Source: Butyrivibrio sp.
Lineage (GTDB): Bacteria; Bacillota; Clostridia; Lachnospirales; Lachnospiraceae
Assembly: GCF_017635265.1 (NCBI RefSeq)
Contig: NZ_JAGBLU010000001.1
Location: 1 to 64,000 of the forward strand
DNA: 64,000 bases
Reading direction: 5' to 3'
Shown here: piece by piece, positions 53,191-61,284 of the stretch
Layout of the letters: every line of letters starts with the position of its first letter
Numbering within the stretch: position 1 is the first letter of the stretch
Made by a program: the position numbers and the translations under genes
Notes under the pieces: model-generated
What the model saw: only the letters and a program-made list of their open reading frames with translations
What the model was told of the DNA's origin: nothing
Databases searched by the model: none

Positions 53191-54243
53191 TCACCTTGTA
53201 AACTTGGTTATATCATTGAAAAGCACAAAAACCATCAATCCCAAAAGTGCTACCATACCGATCATATGAACAAAACCTTCTTTTTTAGGAGGCACAGGCT
53301 TTCCAAATATAACCTCAATAAACTGGAATACCAGTCTTCCGCCATCAAGAGCAGGAAGCGGAAGTAAATTCATAACTCCAAGATTGACTGACAAAAGAAC
53401 AGTCAGGGACATCATCGTAAGTATGACAGCTGACAGTCCAAAGGGCCTTACTTCCTCATAGGCGTCATCAACAATCTTTACCATTCCAACAGGTCCAGAC
53501 ACATCATCTGCAGAAAGTTTTCCTTTCACTAAAAGAGCAAGACTTCTGTAAGTAGTCTTAAAATAATAGCGCACTTCATACCACGCATACTTAAGTGCTG
53601 CAGCGCCCTTTATCTCGCCATACTCTCCAAGATAAACACCCATGTAATATCTTCCGGCTTCTTCACTATACTTGGGAACAAGTGTAGTCTCATACTGCTG
53701 CCCATCTCTCTCATACACAATTTCCATAGGAGAACCTTCAGCAAACTGTGAAATAAGTGTCACTTCACCGGCCATATATACTTTTTCGCCATCTACACTT
53801 ATTATCTTGTCTCCTGCCTGCATTCCTGCTTCAGCAGCAGCAGAATCTTCGGTCAGCTGATTGATAACAGGGAAATTCCATGCAGAAAAGCTAACAAGAA
53901 TAACCGCCAATAAATATGCAATTATAAAATTGGCAAATGGTCCTGCAAAAAGTGTTGCTATTCTTCTCCACACCGGTGCATTCAAAAATGAATGTTCATC
54001 GTATCCCTCTTTTTCCTCTTCAACCGGATCCATTCCATCAAATACACAGGCTCCACCAATAGGCAAAAGCTTAATGCTGTAAAGTGTCTCTCCTTTTTGT
54101 TTTTTCCATAGAGTGGGACCCATTCCCACAAAAAACTCATTGACCCTTATTCCACCGGCTTTGGCTATAATAAAATGCCCAAACTCATGAGAAGTCACAA
54201 GTATTCCGAAGATTATAAAGAAAATTATAATGCTGATAATCAT
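53191..54243 (-). CDS. rseP: Site-2 intramembrane metalloprotease RseP/RasP
   Basis: Zinc protease that cuts within membrane helices of anti-sigma factors and signal peptide remnants. The 350-aa protein has zinc-binding HEFGH (19-23) in helix 1, GMGPTLWKKQKGETLYSIKLLPIGG, one PDZ domain (about 118-185, AEAGMQAGDKIISVDGEKV) and the third zinc ligand in NLLPLPALDGGR. Its start overlaps the dxr stop (ATGA), so they are coupled. Same order as in B. subtilis (dxr-rasP). Confidence 0.94.
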   Translation of the reverse strand: MIISIIIFFIIFGILVTSHEFGHFIIAKAGGIRVNEFFVGMGPTLWKKQKGETLYSIKLLPIGGACVFDGMDPVEEEKEGYDEHSFLNAPVWRRIATLFAGPFANFIIAYLLAVILVSFSAWNFPVINQLTEDSAAAEAGMQAGDKIISVDGEKVYMAGEVTLISQFAEGSPMEIVYERDGQQYETTLVPKYSEEAGRYYMGVYLGEYGEIKGAAALKYAWYEVRYYFKTTYRSLALLVKGKLSADDVSGPVGMVKIVDDAYEEVRPFGLSAVILTMMSLTVLLSVNLGVMNLLPLPALDGGRLVFQFIEVIFGKPVPPKKEGFVHMIGMVALLGLMVFVLFNDITKFTR

Positions 54244-55391
54244 AAATTATATTTGCCTCCAAGAAACTCATAGGTTTCCTTTTCTGCTGCAAGAATAGCA
54301 TCAACGTCAGGGTTATCTATTCTCCTGTGGTGTTCCATAGCCTCTTCTATCATGTCATAGATTTCAAGATATTTTATATCACCTTTTAAGAATCTGCGAA
54401 CTGCCATTTCATTGGCTGCGTTAAATACCGTCGGCATGCTGCCGCCTTCGTAGGCTGCATCATAAGCAAGCTTCAATCCTCTGAAGGTATCGATATCAGG
54501 CTTTTCAAATGTCAGACTTCCAAGCTCAAAAAGGTCAAGCCTCTTCTCATTCATAGGTCTTCTGTCCGGATAGAACAGCGCATACTGAATAGGTAATTTC
54601 ATATCCGGAACCCCCAGCTGTGCTATAACAGCGCCGTCTACAAATTGAACAGCACTGTGTACTATGCTCTGAGGATGAACCAGAACCTGAATATTATCAA
54701 GACTCACATCAAAAAGCCATCTGGCCTCCATCACTTCAAGTCCTTTATTTACCAGAGAGGACGAGTCAATAGTAACCTTTGGTCCCATATCCCAGTTAGG
54801 ATGTTTCAGAGCATCCGCAGCAGTCATGCTTTCCAGTTCCGATTTCTTTTTCCCTCTAAAAGGTCCGCCACTTGCCGTTAAAAGAATCTTCTCAAGCCTT
54901 CCCTTGGGTTCACCGTTTAAAGACTGAAAAATTGCGCTATGCTCACTGTCTACAGGAAGAATCTTAACTCCTTTTTTGGCAGCAAGCGGCATAATAATAT
55001 GCCCTGCGCAAACAAGTGTCTCTTTATTAGCAAGTGCAATGTCTTTTCCGCTTTCAATAGCTTTTATGGTAGGCCTTATTCCTATCATTCCAACAACAGC
55101 TGTAAGAACTGTATCAGCTTCAGGAACGGATACAATTTCAAGAAGTCCTTCCATTCCGCTAAATATCTCTATATCAACATCTGAGAGTCTTTCCCGGAGC
55201 TTCTTGGCTGAATCTTCGTCAAACATGCACGCATATTTGGGCTTAAACTCCCTGACCTGTTTTTCTACCATTTCTACTCTGGTGTTAGCCGCAAGTCCTA
55301 TAACCTCAAGCTCTTCGTTATTATTCCTTACAACATCCAGAGTCTGGGTTCCAATAGAACCGGTACTTCCAAGTAAAACAATCTTTCTCAT
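54240..55391 (-). CDS. dxr: 1-deoxy-D-xylulose 5-phosphate reductoisomerase
   Basis: Second step of the MEP pathway, NADPH dependent. The 383-aa protein shows the NADPH site GSTGSIGTQTLDVV, ALANKETLVCAG, the metal site in LPVDSEHSAIFQ, the flexible loop LTASGGPFRG, and TIDSSSLVNKGLEVMEARWLF. ATG 55391 is chosen (AGAGGTGAC six bases upstream) over the in-frame start at 55415. It overlaps rseP by four bases. A hairpin between cdsA and this gene may limit read-through. Confidence 0.95.
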   Translation of the reverse strand: MRKIVLLGSTGSIGTQTLDVVRNNNEELEVIGLAANTRVEMVEKQVREFKPKYACMFDEDSAKKLRERLSDVDIEIFSGMEGLLEIVSVPEADTVLTAVVGMIGIRPTIKAIESGKDIALANKETLVCAGHIIMPLAAKKGVKILPVDSEHSAIFQSLNGEPKGRLEKILLTASGGPFRGKKKSELESMTAADALKHPNWDMGPKVTIDSSSLVNKGLEVMEARWLFDVSLDNIQVLVHPQSIVHSAVQFVDGAVIAQLGVPDMKLPIQYALFYPDRRPMNEKRLDLFELGSLTFEKPDIDTFRGLKLAYDAAYEGGSMPTVFNAANEMAVRRFLKGDIKYLEIYDMIEEAMEHHRRIDNPDVDAILAAEKETYEFLGGKYNL

Positions 55392-55422
55392 AAGTTTGTC
55401 ACCTCTGTAAAACAAATAGCAT

Positions 55423-55466
55423 TAAAAAACTATACGCCGTATTAGAGTAAATTCTCTAATACAGCG
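55423..55466 (-). terminator. Hairpin between cdsA and dxr, probable terminator or attenuator
   Basis: Minus strand CGC(T)GTATTAGAG/CTCTAATAC(G)GCG with a 6-base loop, followed after TATAG by TTTTTT. The gap between stem and T-run makes it weaker than a standard terminator, so partial read-through into dxr is likely. Confidence 0.55.
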
Positions 55467-55485
55467 TTTAATATACGAATATTTA

Positions 55486-56307
55486 TTAGAAATGTGAAAC
55501 CATAATTACTGACAAAAAATAAATGCATGGAATAACAAAAATCACACTATCAAACCTGTCCATTATTCCGCCATGCCCGGGAATAATCTTCCCATAGTCT
55601 TTAATATTATGATCTCTTTTTATGCCGGATGCCAAAAGGTCTCCCAATTGAGCAATTATGCTGCCTATAAAAGTAATCAGCATAAGCATATAAACTATAT
55701 TAATATTCTGAACTTCATTTTTGTAGAGCAGATATCCAAATACAGCTCCTACCGCCACTGAACCAAGTACACCGCCTACAGCTCCTTCCACAGTTTTCTT
55801 GGGAGAAAGAACCGGAACCAGCTTATGCTTTCCAAAAGCCCTCCCTGCAAAATACGCACACGTATCACATACCCAGGCAATAAATGGAACCCAGGCAAGA
55901 TATTGTCCATATGGGCGAAGCCTGAGCAAATAGACAAAAGACATATTTACCGGAGCATATACAAAGCAAAAGAAAGCCGCCATTGCCTGCATGGATTTAA
56001 ACTTTGGAAAGCTGACAACATAGCAGACCATTAATAAAAAGAATGCAAACATAATGGAAAAAATAAAATATTTATGGCTGCTGACTAAAAGCATCTGGAC
56101 ATAATGAACTGTTATTGCAATATATCCGCAGATTTCCAATGCATTTAACTTGCTGTTTTCCTGATGGATTCCCGTTGCTAAAGTAAGCTCATAAAAACTT
56201 ATGAGGGAAACTGCAAACAGAACCGCCGCCAAAACTATTCCACCGGGAATAAGTACACCGGCGAGTACCAAACCTATAACAACACCACTTAAAACCCTTG
56301 TTTTCAA
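55486..56307 (-). CDS. cdsA: Phosphatidate cytidylyltransferase
   Basis: Makes CDP-diacylglycerol for phospholipid synthesis. The 273-aa protein has about eight helices and the C-terminal signature (KKTVEGAVGG near residue 170, then QLGDLLASGIKRDHNIKDYGKIIPGHGGIMDRFDS-type block with the catalytic Asp residues). It starts with TTG 56307 without a strong ribosome site, about 25 bases after uppS. Order uppS-cdsA-dxr is standard in Firmicutes. Confidence 0.93.
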   Translation of the reverse strand: MKTRVLSGVVIGLVLAGVLIPGGIVLAAVLFAVSLISFYELTLATGIHQENSKLNALEICGYIAITVHYVQMLLVSSHKYFIFSIMFAFFLLMVCYVVSFPKFKSMQAMAAFFCFVYAPVNMSFVYLLRLRPYGQYLAWVPFIAWVCDTCAYFAGRAFGKHKLVPVLSPKKTVEGAVGGVLGSVAVGAVFGYLLYKNEVQNINIVYMLMLITFIGSIIAQLGDLLASGIKRDHNIKDYGKIIPGHGGIMDRFDSVIFVIPCIYFLSVIMVSHF

Positions 56308-56331
56308 TTTCTACACCAGCCTATACCTTGA

Positions 56332-57048
56332 TCAGTTTTTAAGTCCGCCAAACTTACGATTGCGCGTTCCATAAGAATCCACAGCCATTTGCAGCTGCTC
56401 CTTATCAAAATCAGGCCAGGCCACAGGTGTATAATAAAACTCGGTGTAAGCGCACTGCCAAAGAAGGAAATTAGAGATTCTCTGTTCATTACATGTCCTG
56501 ATCATAAGGTCAGGATCCGGGAGAAAATCAGTGTCAAGATTTCGACTTATCATCTCTTCTGTAATGTCCTCGGGATTAATTTCTCCATCCTTAACTTTTT
56601 CAGCAATTTTCTTAACAGCTCGTCTTATTTCATCCCTGCTGCCATAATTTATAGCAATGGTAAATGTCAGACCTGTGTTTCCAGCTGTTGCCTGCTCAAG
56701 TTCACTGATAGCCTCCTGAATATCCTCAGAAAGCGCCTTTCTTTCACCAATGACCCGACAGCGAACGTTGTTTTTCATGGATTTTTTTATACTTGTTTTA
56801 AGATAATTTCGCAAAATCGTCATGAGAGCGGATACCTCCGCTTCAGGACGACTCCAGTTTTCTGTTGAAAAAGCATACACCGTAAGATACTTTATGCCCA
56901 TATCTCTGGCAACTACCAGAATATCCTCAACAGCTTTTGCTCCCTGCATATGACCATAATTTCTGGGCATGCCTTTTGCTTTAGCCCATCTTCCGTTTCC
57001 GTCAAGGATTATAGCCACATGGGCGGGAATTTTCTTTTCTTCTTCCAT
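56332..57048 (-). CDS. uppS: Isoprenyl (undecaprenyl) diphosphate synthase
   Basis: Builds the C55 lipid carrier for cell-wall synthesis. The 238-aa protein has catalytic Asp16 in ILDGNGRWA, GHMQGAKAV, AFSTENWSRP and the isopentenyl diphosphate site MIRTCNEQRISNFLLWQ. That last motif normally reads RTSGEQR; here Ser-Gly is replaced by Cys186-Asn187, while the Arg, Glu, Arg and Ser ligands remain. ATG 57048 is four bases from the frr stop. Activity is probably kept since the ligand residues are intact. Confidence 0.94.
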   Translation of the reverse strand: MEEEKKIPAHVAIILDGNGRWAKAKGMPRNYGHMQGAKAVEDILVVARDMGIKYLTVYAFSTENWSRPEAEVSALMTILRNYLKTSIKKSMKNNVRCRVIGERKALSEDIQEAISELEQATAGNTGLTFTIAINYGSRDEIRRAVKKIAEKVKDGEINPEDITEEMISRNLDTDFLPDPDLMIRTCNEQRISNFLLWQCAYTEFYYTPVAWPDFDKEQLQMAVDSYGTRNRKFGGLKN

Positions 57049-57052
57049 AACC

Positions 57053-57604
57053 TTATACCGTCATGATTTCTTTATTCTTTTCTTCTACAGCTCCATCAAT
57101 ATCCTTGATAAACTTATCTGTGATCTTCTGAAGCTCATCGTTGAGATCATTGATCTCATCCTCTGATACTTCTGAACCCTTAAGCTTTTTAAGAGCATCA
57201 TTGCCGTCACGTCTGACATTACGAACAGCAACTTTAGCATCTTCACCTTTTTTCTTGATGTCTTTGGCGAGCTGTTTTCTTCTTTCCTCTGTGAGTTCAG
57301 GGAAAACAAGTCTGATAATTGCACCATCATTGCTTGGTGTGATTCCAAGATCAGAAGTCATAAGTGCCTTCTCAATGTCTTTAATAAGTGCCTTGTCCCA
57401 TGGAGCAATCTGAATAATTCTGGCCTCAGGAACCGAAACATTGCCCACCTGGTTAATAGGTGTCGGTGTTCCGTAATAATCAACTTTAATCTTGTCTAAA
57501 ACATGTGGATTAGCTCTACCTGCACGGATAGAAGCAAGATCCTCTTTCAAAAAGTCGAATGACTTCTGCATTTTGTCATTATATTCTCTTAACTTTTCGT
57601 TCAT
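57053..57604 (-). CDS. frr: Ribosome recycling factor
   Basis: Splits post-termination ribosomes with EF-G. The 183-aa length and motifs are typical: KSFDFLKEDLASIRAGRANPHVLDKI with YYGTPTPINQVGNVSVPEAR, IRLVFPELTEERRKQLAKDIKKKGEDAKVAVRNVRRD-type helix, and the acidic C-terminal helix. ATG 57604 follows pyrH by 24 bases with AGGAG nearby. Confidence 0.96.
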   Translation of the reverse strand: MNEKLREYNDKMQKSFDFLKEDLASIRAGRANPHVLDKIKVDYYGTPTPINQVGNVSVPEARIIQIAPWDKALIKDIEKALMTSDLGITPSNDGAIIRLVFPELTEERRKQLAKDIKKKGEDAKVAVRNVRRDGNDALKKLKGSEVSEDEINDLNDELQKITDKFIKDIDGAVEEKNKEIMTV

Positions 57605-57628
57605 ACCTTCACTCCTTATTCTGTGATA

Positions 57629-58324
57629 TCAATCAACAGTAACTGTTGTTCCATTAAAATTACCATCTGCTGCCTTGACGATGCTGTTTTCTTCCTGAAG
57701 AGCAAACACCCTCATAGCCACCTTGTTGTCCCTTGCAAGTATTGAAGCTGTCATATCCACAACCTGAAGGTTCCTGGCAATAACCTCGTCAATTGTAACT
57801 GTATCATATCTCTTAGCATCAGGGTTTTTCGCCGGATCAGAATCATAAACTCCGTCAACAGCCTTGGCAAGAAGAATATAATCCGCTTCTACCTCTACGG
57901 CTCTGAGTACCACACCTGTATCTGTTGAGAAATATGGATGTCCGGTTCCTCCTGCAAAAAATACAACCATTCCCTTCGCAAAGTATTTATTGGCTCTGTC
58001 CTTGGAAAAGAGTTTGGTAAATGAGCCGCACTCAAAAGGTGTAAGAATGTTGGTCATCATTCCCTCACTTCTGAAAATCTCAGATACATAAATGCAGTTC
58101 ATTATTGTTGCAAGCATTCCAATCTGGTCAGCCTTAACTCTGTCAATACTCTCACTGCTTCTGCCTCTCCAGAAATTACCTCCTCCGATAACAATTCCTA
58201 CTTCTACTCCCTTATCGGAAAGCTGTTTAACCTGCAAAGCAACTTTTCTTACTGTATTCTCATCAAAACCGGTTTTTTTGTCCCCAGCAAGTGCTTCACC
58301 GCTGAGCTTTAATAATATTCTCAT
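57629..58324 (-). CDS. pyrH: UMP kinase
   Basis: Hexameric kinase that phosphorylates UMP in pyrimidine nucleotide synthesis. The 231-aa protein has LLKLSGEALAG, IVIGGGNFWRGR, MGMLAT-like DQIGMLATIMNCI, and FFAGGTGHPYFSTDTGVVLRA. ATG 58324 has GGAGA. pyrH-frr is the nearly universal pairing. The genes usually upstream (rpsB, tsf) are absent; a bactofilin gene is there instead. Confidence 0.96.
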   Translation of the reverse strand: MRILLKLSGEALAGDKKTGFDENTVRKVALQVKQLSDKGVEVGIVIGGGNFWRGRSSESIDRVKADQIGMLATIMNCIYVSEIFRSEGMMTNILTPFECGSFTKLFSKDRANKYFAKGMVVFFAGGTGHPYFSTDTGVVLRAVEVEADYILLAKAVDGVYDSDPAKNPDAKRYDTVTIDEVIARNLQVVDMTASILARDNKVAMRVFALQEENSIVKAADGNFNGTTVTVD

Positions 58325-58347
58325 AATTTCTCCATTTAATTAACCTA

Positions 58348-59322
58348 TTATCTGTTTTTAAGTCCCTCAAAGAACTCTGATGGATTAACATCAGCATAAG
58401 CCTGTGAGCACATACCTTCAATAACCGCACCATTGTTGATCTGTACTGACTGAGACTTGATATTGCCCATAACAATTGCTGTTGTGTCAAGAACAACAGG
58501 ACCATGTACATCGATGTCGCCCTTTACAGCACCTGCAATAACTGCACTGGATCCGAAGATATTACCGACGATAACCGTACTCTGTCCTACCTTTACGCTG
58601 CCTTTACTTTTTACTTCACCGGTAATTCTTGCTGATTCCGCATAGATTTCTGCAGCATCTGAATCACCTGTGATCTCACCTGTTATATTGAGCTTGCCAA
58701 GACATTTAATATTGCCTGTAACTCTTCCGATAAGATCAAGAGATCCTGTTGTCTGTAAGTCACCTGTAATGACCATACCCTCGGTAATACTAGCTGTTTC
58801 ATCTGTTGGTGTCTGCTGTTCAAAATCCATCATTCCATTTCCCCCATTATTTGTATTATTTTCAGAAACGTTCGTCTCTGCAATATACTCATTAACATTT
58901 GATGAAGCCACCATTTCTATGGCGCTTTTTGGTTCTTCTCCCTTAACTTCAGCAGCTGTCTGCTCTTCGATTTTCTGCTCAAGTTCAACAACTTCCTCAT
59001 CTGCAGAAACTTTTTCAGGTGCAACCCTTTTTTCAATGACTGCTTCCGGCTCTTTTGGTGCTTCAACCGGTTCAAAAGCTTCACCGGCTTTCTCCACAGC
59101 CTCTTTTGTTTCTTCCTCAGAATCTGCTTCATCCAGTTTGATATCATCAATACGATCCAACATACTGCTGATATCAACTTTTTCACGATCAGCTGCCTTT
59201 ACAGGCTGATTCCCTGCCCCGTTTTCATTATCAAGACCTGCTGCCTCATAGGGCTTATCTTCCGGCATCAGTGTGTTCACTGCCTGAGAAAGATCGCTCT
59301 TAAGCTCAGAAAAAAATCCCAT
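58348..59322 (-). CDS. Bactofilin-like polymer-forming cytoskeletal protein with long charged N-terminus
   Basis: A 324-aa protein. The last 150 residues are a bactofilin (DUF583) right-handed beta-helix with repeating units (ITEGMVITGDLQTTGSLDL, GRVTGNIKCLGKLNITGEI, GEVKSKGSVKVGQSTVIVGN). The first 165 residues are mostly Glu/Lys/Ala-rich and probably disordered, starting with MGFFSELKSDL. ATG 59322 is chosen because GGAGG stands eight bases upstream; the in-frame ATG at 59343 includes that site. Bactofilins form filaments that direct local cell-wall synthesis. Its neighbours are a polysaccharide deacetylase upstream and pyrH-frr-uppS downstream. The long disordered head is uncommon. Confidence 0.85.
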   Translation of the reverse strand: MGFFSELKSDLSQAVNTLMPEDKPYEAAGLDNENGAGNQPVKAADREKVDISSMLDRIDDIKLDEADSEEETKEAVEKAGEAFEPVEAPKEPEAVIEKRVAPEKVSADEEVVELEQKIEEQTAAEVKGEEPKSAIEMVASSNVNEYIAETNVSENNTNNGGNGMMDFEQQTPTDETASITEGMVITGDLQTTGSLDLIGRVTGNIKCLGKLNITGEITGDSDAAEIYAESARITGEVKSKGSVKVGQSTVIVGNIFGSSAVIAGAVKGDIDVHGPVVLDTTAIVMGNIKSQSVQINNGAVIEGMCSQAYADVNPSEFFEGLKNR

Positions 59323-59353
59323 CCTGATATCCTCCGTTTTCAATTTTCTAATA

Positions 59354-60319
59354 TTATTTTTTGATATGTTGAACCGGTAACGTATCCTCAGTTATCGGTA
59401 CTATCACTGTGTCATCCATTGCCTGAATTGCTTCTATAATCTCAGGCAATGCCTCTACGGTATATTTTTTATCTGTCGCATCATGCATAAGCACAACGCA
59501 GTGTTTAAACTTGGGAATATTATTTACTATATTGGCGTATACCGTATCGCTTGTTGCTCCTGCTTTATCATCTCCGGCAGATACATTCCAGTCAAAAAAA
59601 GTCACTTCCTGCTGGTCAAGATATTCCACAAGTTCACTCATTTTAACCTTGCTGACATCATTGGAGCTGCCCCCCGGAAACCTGTAAAACTCCGACCAGA
59701 CTCCCGTTGTCTGATACAAAAATATCCTTAACTTTTTAAAATCCTCTTTAAAGGAATCAAGTGAAGCATATAGTTCGCTGTACTTGTGGCTGTATGAATG
59801 CATACCCAATGTGTGTCCGTCATCAACTATCCGCTTGTAAATATCTGTGTATTTCGTATCAGGCTTGCCACATACAAAAAACGTGGCTTTGACGTTATAC
59901 TCCTCTAAAATGTCCAATATCTCACCGGTGGAAGAACTTGGCCCGTCATCAAAAGTGAGATAAACATATCTTGTCCCCTCTATATCCTCAGGATTCTGAG
60001 CCCCACTGACATAAACATTTGAATAATCAGCCTCAAATTCCTCCGTCACAGGTGATGCTTCATTTTGAACATCTCCGGAGTCCTCAACATCTTCACTGTC
60101 CTGAGATAAAAGAGTGATCTCGTCTCCAAATCTGCCTCTGTACCATTCAAGATCAGCCAAATTCTGATCATAGGCCGTTTTTAATCTGTCAAACCGAATG
60201 GCCAGTATCACACAAAAACAAGTCGGAATAAGACATGCAGCAGCAACAGAAATAAGTATCATTCGACGCAGATTCTGTATTCTTTTACTGTACTTCTTTT
60301 TAGGTTCATTGAAACCCAT
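59354..60319 (-). CDS. Membrane-anchored polysaccharide deacetylase (NodB domain)
   Basis: A 321-aa protein with one N-terminal membrane helix (about 20-43), a Ser/Glu-rich spacer (about 70-112) and a NodB/CE4 domain outside the cell. The catalytic motifs are intact: TFDDGPS (base Asp and metal Asp), HSYSHKY (metal His pair), RFPGGSS, DWNVSAGD and VLMHD. It probably removes acetyl groups from peptidoglycan N-acetylglucosamine, as PgdA does, but other glycans are possible. It precedes the bactofilin gene by about 30 bases, a pairing that suggests joint action on the cell wall. Confidence 0.88.
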   Translation of the reverse strand: MGFNEPKKKYSKRIQNLRRMILISVAAACLIPTCFCVILAIRFDRLKTAYDQNLADLEWYRGRFGDEITLLSQDSEDVEDSGDVQNEASPVTEEFEADYSNVYVSGAQNPEDIEGTRYVYLTFDDGPSSSTGEILDILEEYNVKATFFVCGKPDTKYTDIYKRIVDDGHTLGMHSYSHKYSELYASLDSFKEDFKKLRIFLYQTTGVWSEFYRFPGGSSNDVSKVKMSELVEYLDQQEVTFFDWNVSAGDDKAGATSDTVYANIVNNIPKFKHCVVLMHDATDKKYTVEALPEIIEAIQAMDDTVIVPITEDTLPVQHIKK

Positions 60320-60407
60320 TCCAAACTAATATCTCTTTCTGTAATTATATATAACCAACGTATAGTATAGCATAGTTTTATCAAGTCAAAAAGATGTTTT
60401 TGCGCAC

Positions 60408-60436
60408 GAAAAAAGCCCGGCGTTCCGACCGGGCTT
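60408..60436 (-). terminator. Terminator after the secreted protein gene at 60451
   Basis: Minus strand AAGCCCGG/CCGGGCTT with an 8-base loop (60413-60436) followed by TTTTCG, fifteen bases beyond the stop. Confidence 0.85.
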
Positions 60437-60450
60437 GTTATACAAAATAC

Positions 60451-61131
60451 TTAAAAGGTTTGAGCAGTCTCAAAACCTGCTGATATATACGTGATTATAT
60501 AATTATCATAGTCTGAGGCATTAAGTCCAATCATCTGAGAATTGGTGCTTCCACCGTGGAATGTATATCCGACATCCGCAATATTAACCGTGTCAAACGC
60601 TACTGCCTTTCCGTTTTTAGTGAAAAGAGTTCTGATTCCGACTCCCTGAATATCTTTTTCCGAATAGTTTGTAGCGCTTATCTCAATACATTTTTCTTTG
60701 GTACTTGTATCAACATCAACCAAAGTATATGTACAATTATCAGTTTCGGTTAAATCAAGATTGTATTTATAGGTTGACGCATTCTTTATATTCTCGTTCA
60801 AAAACTGACCGTATAGAATAAATTTCTGTCCATCCTTAACAGCATCAGCTCTGTCATGAACAAGCGAAACCTCTTCCCCATCAGGATTGATGGCGGTAAA
60901 ATCCGCACTTATCCGTACATCTTTTCCTGTATTATTGGTTGCCACCAGAACATAATATGTACACCAGTCAAATTCATCCGGAATAACATACTCATTTTCA
61001 ATAGTTATGCCGTTCTCAATTTCTGTTGCCGCATATGCAACATTTGAAGGAAATATACACTGATTAACACCAAAAAGAGTAAAAAAAGACATTCCACAAG
61101 TGATAATAATAGAAAAAATCTGTTTTTTCAT
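60451..61131 (-). CDS. Secreted protein of unknown function
   Basis: A 226-aa protein I do not recognise. ATG 61131 is chosen (GGAGG eight bases upstream). A signal peptide covers about residues 1-35, with a likely cut after AYA. The mature part looks like two beta-sandwich halves: ENEYVIPDEFDWCTYYVLVATNNTGKDVRI and ISATNYSEKDIQGVGIRTLFTKNG, each with a short Asn-rich turn, which resembles the FxLYD/DUF-type domains that describe small extracellular proteins of Gram-positives. It has its own terminator and a palindromic AT-rich site upstream (61161-61178). Confidence 0.75.
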   Translation of the reverse strand: MKKQIFSIIITCGMSFFTLFGVNQCIFPSNVAYAATEIENGITIENEYVIPDEFDWCTYYVLVATNNTGKDVRISADFTAINPDGEEVSLVHDRADAVKDGQKFILYGQFLNENIKNASTYKYNLDLTETDNCTYTLVDVDTSTKEKCIEISATNYSEKDIQGVGIRTLFTKNGKAVAFDTVNIADVGYTFHGGSTNSQMIGLNASDYDNYIITYISAGFETAQTF

Positions 61132-61284
61132 AGCCATTTCCTCCATCAAAATTATTTTTTTGATAGTAATAATTATCATTGAAAACCAGATTTTTTTCGA
61201 GTACCCGGAGGCATTTTTAATCCTTTTTTAACCTTTATAAATTATCTATAAACCGCCATTTTATGCGCTCTAGATTTGGTATAT

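Noticed and set aside
60350..60391. Promoter for the polysaccharide deacetylase gene (TTGACT ... TATACT)
   Set aside because: The boxes are good alone, but spacings are 14 or 19 bases, so the real pairing is unclear.
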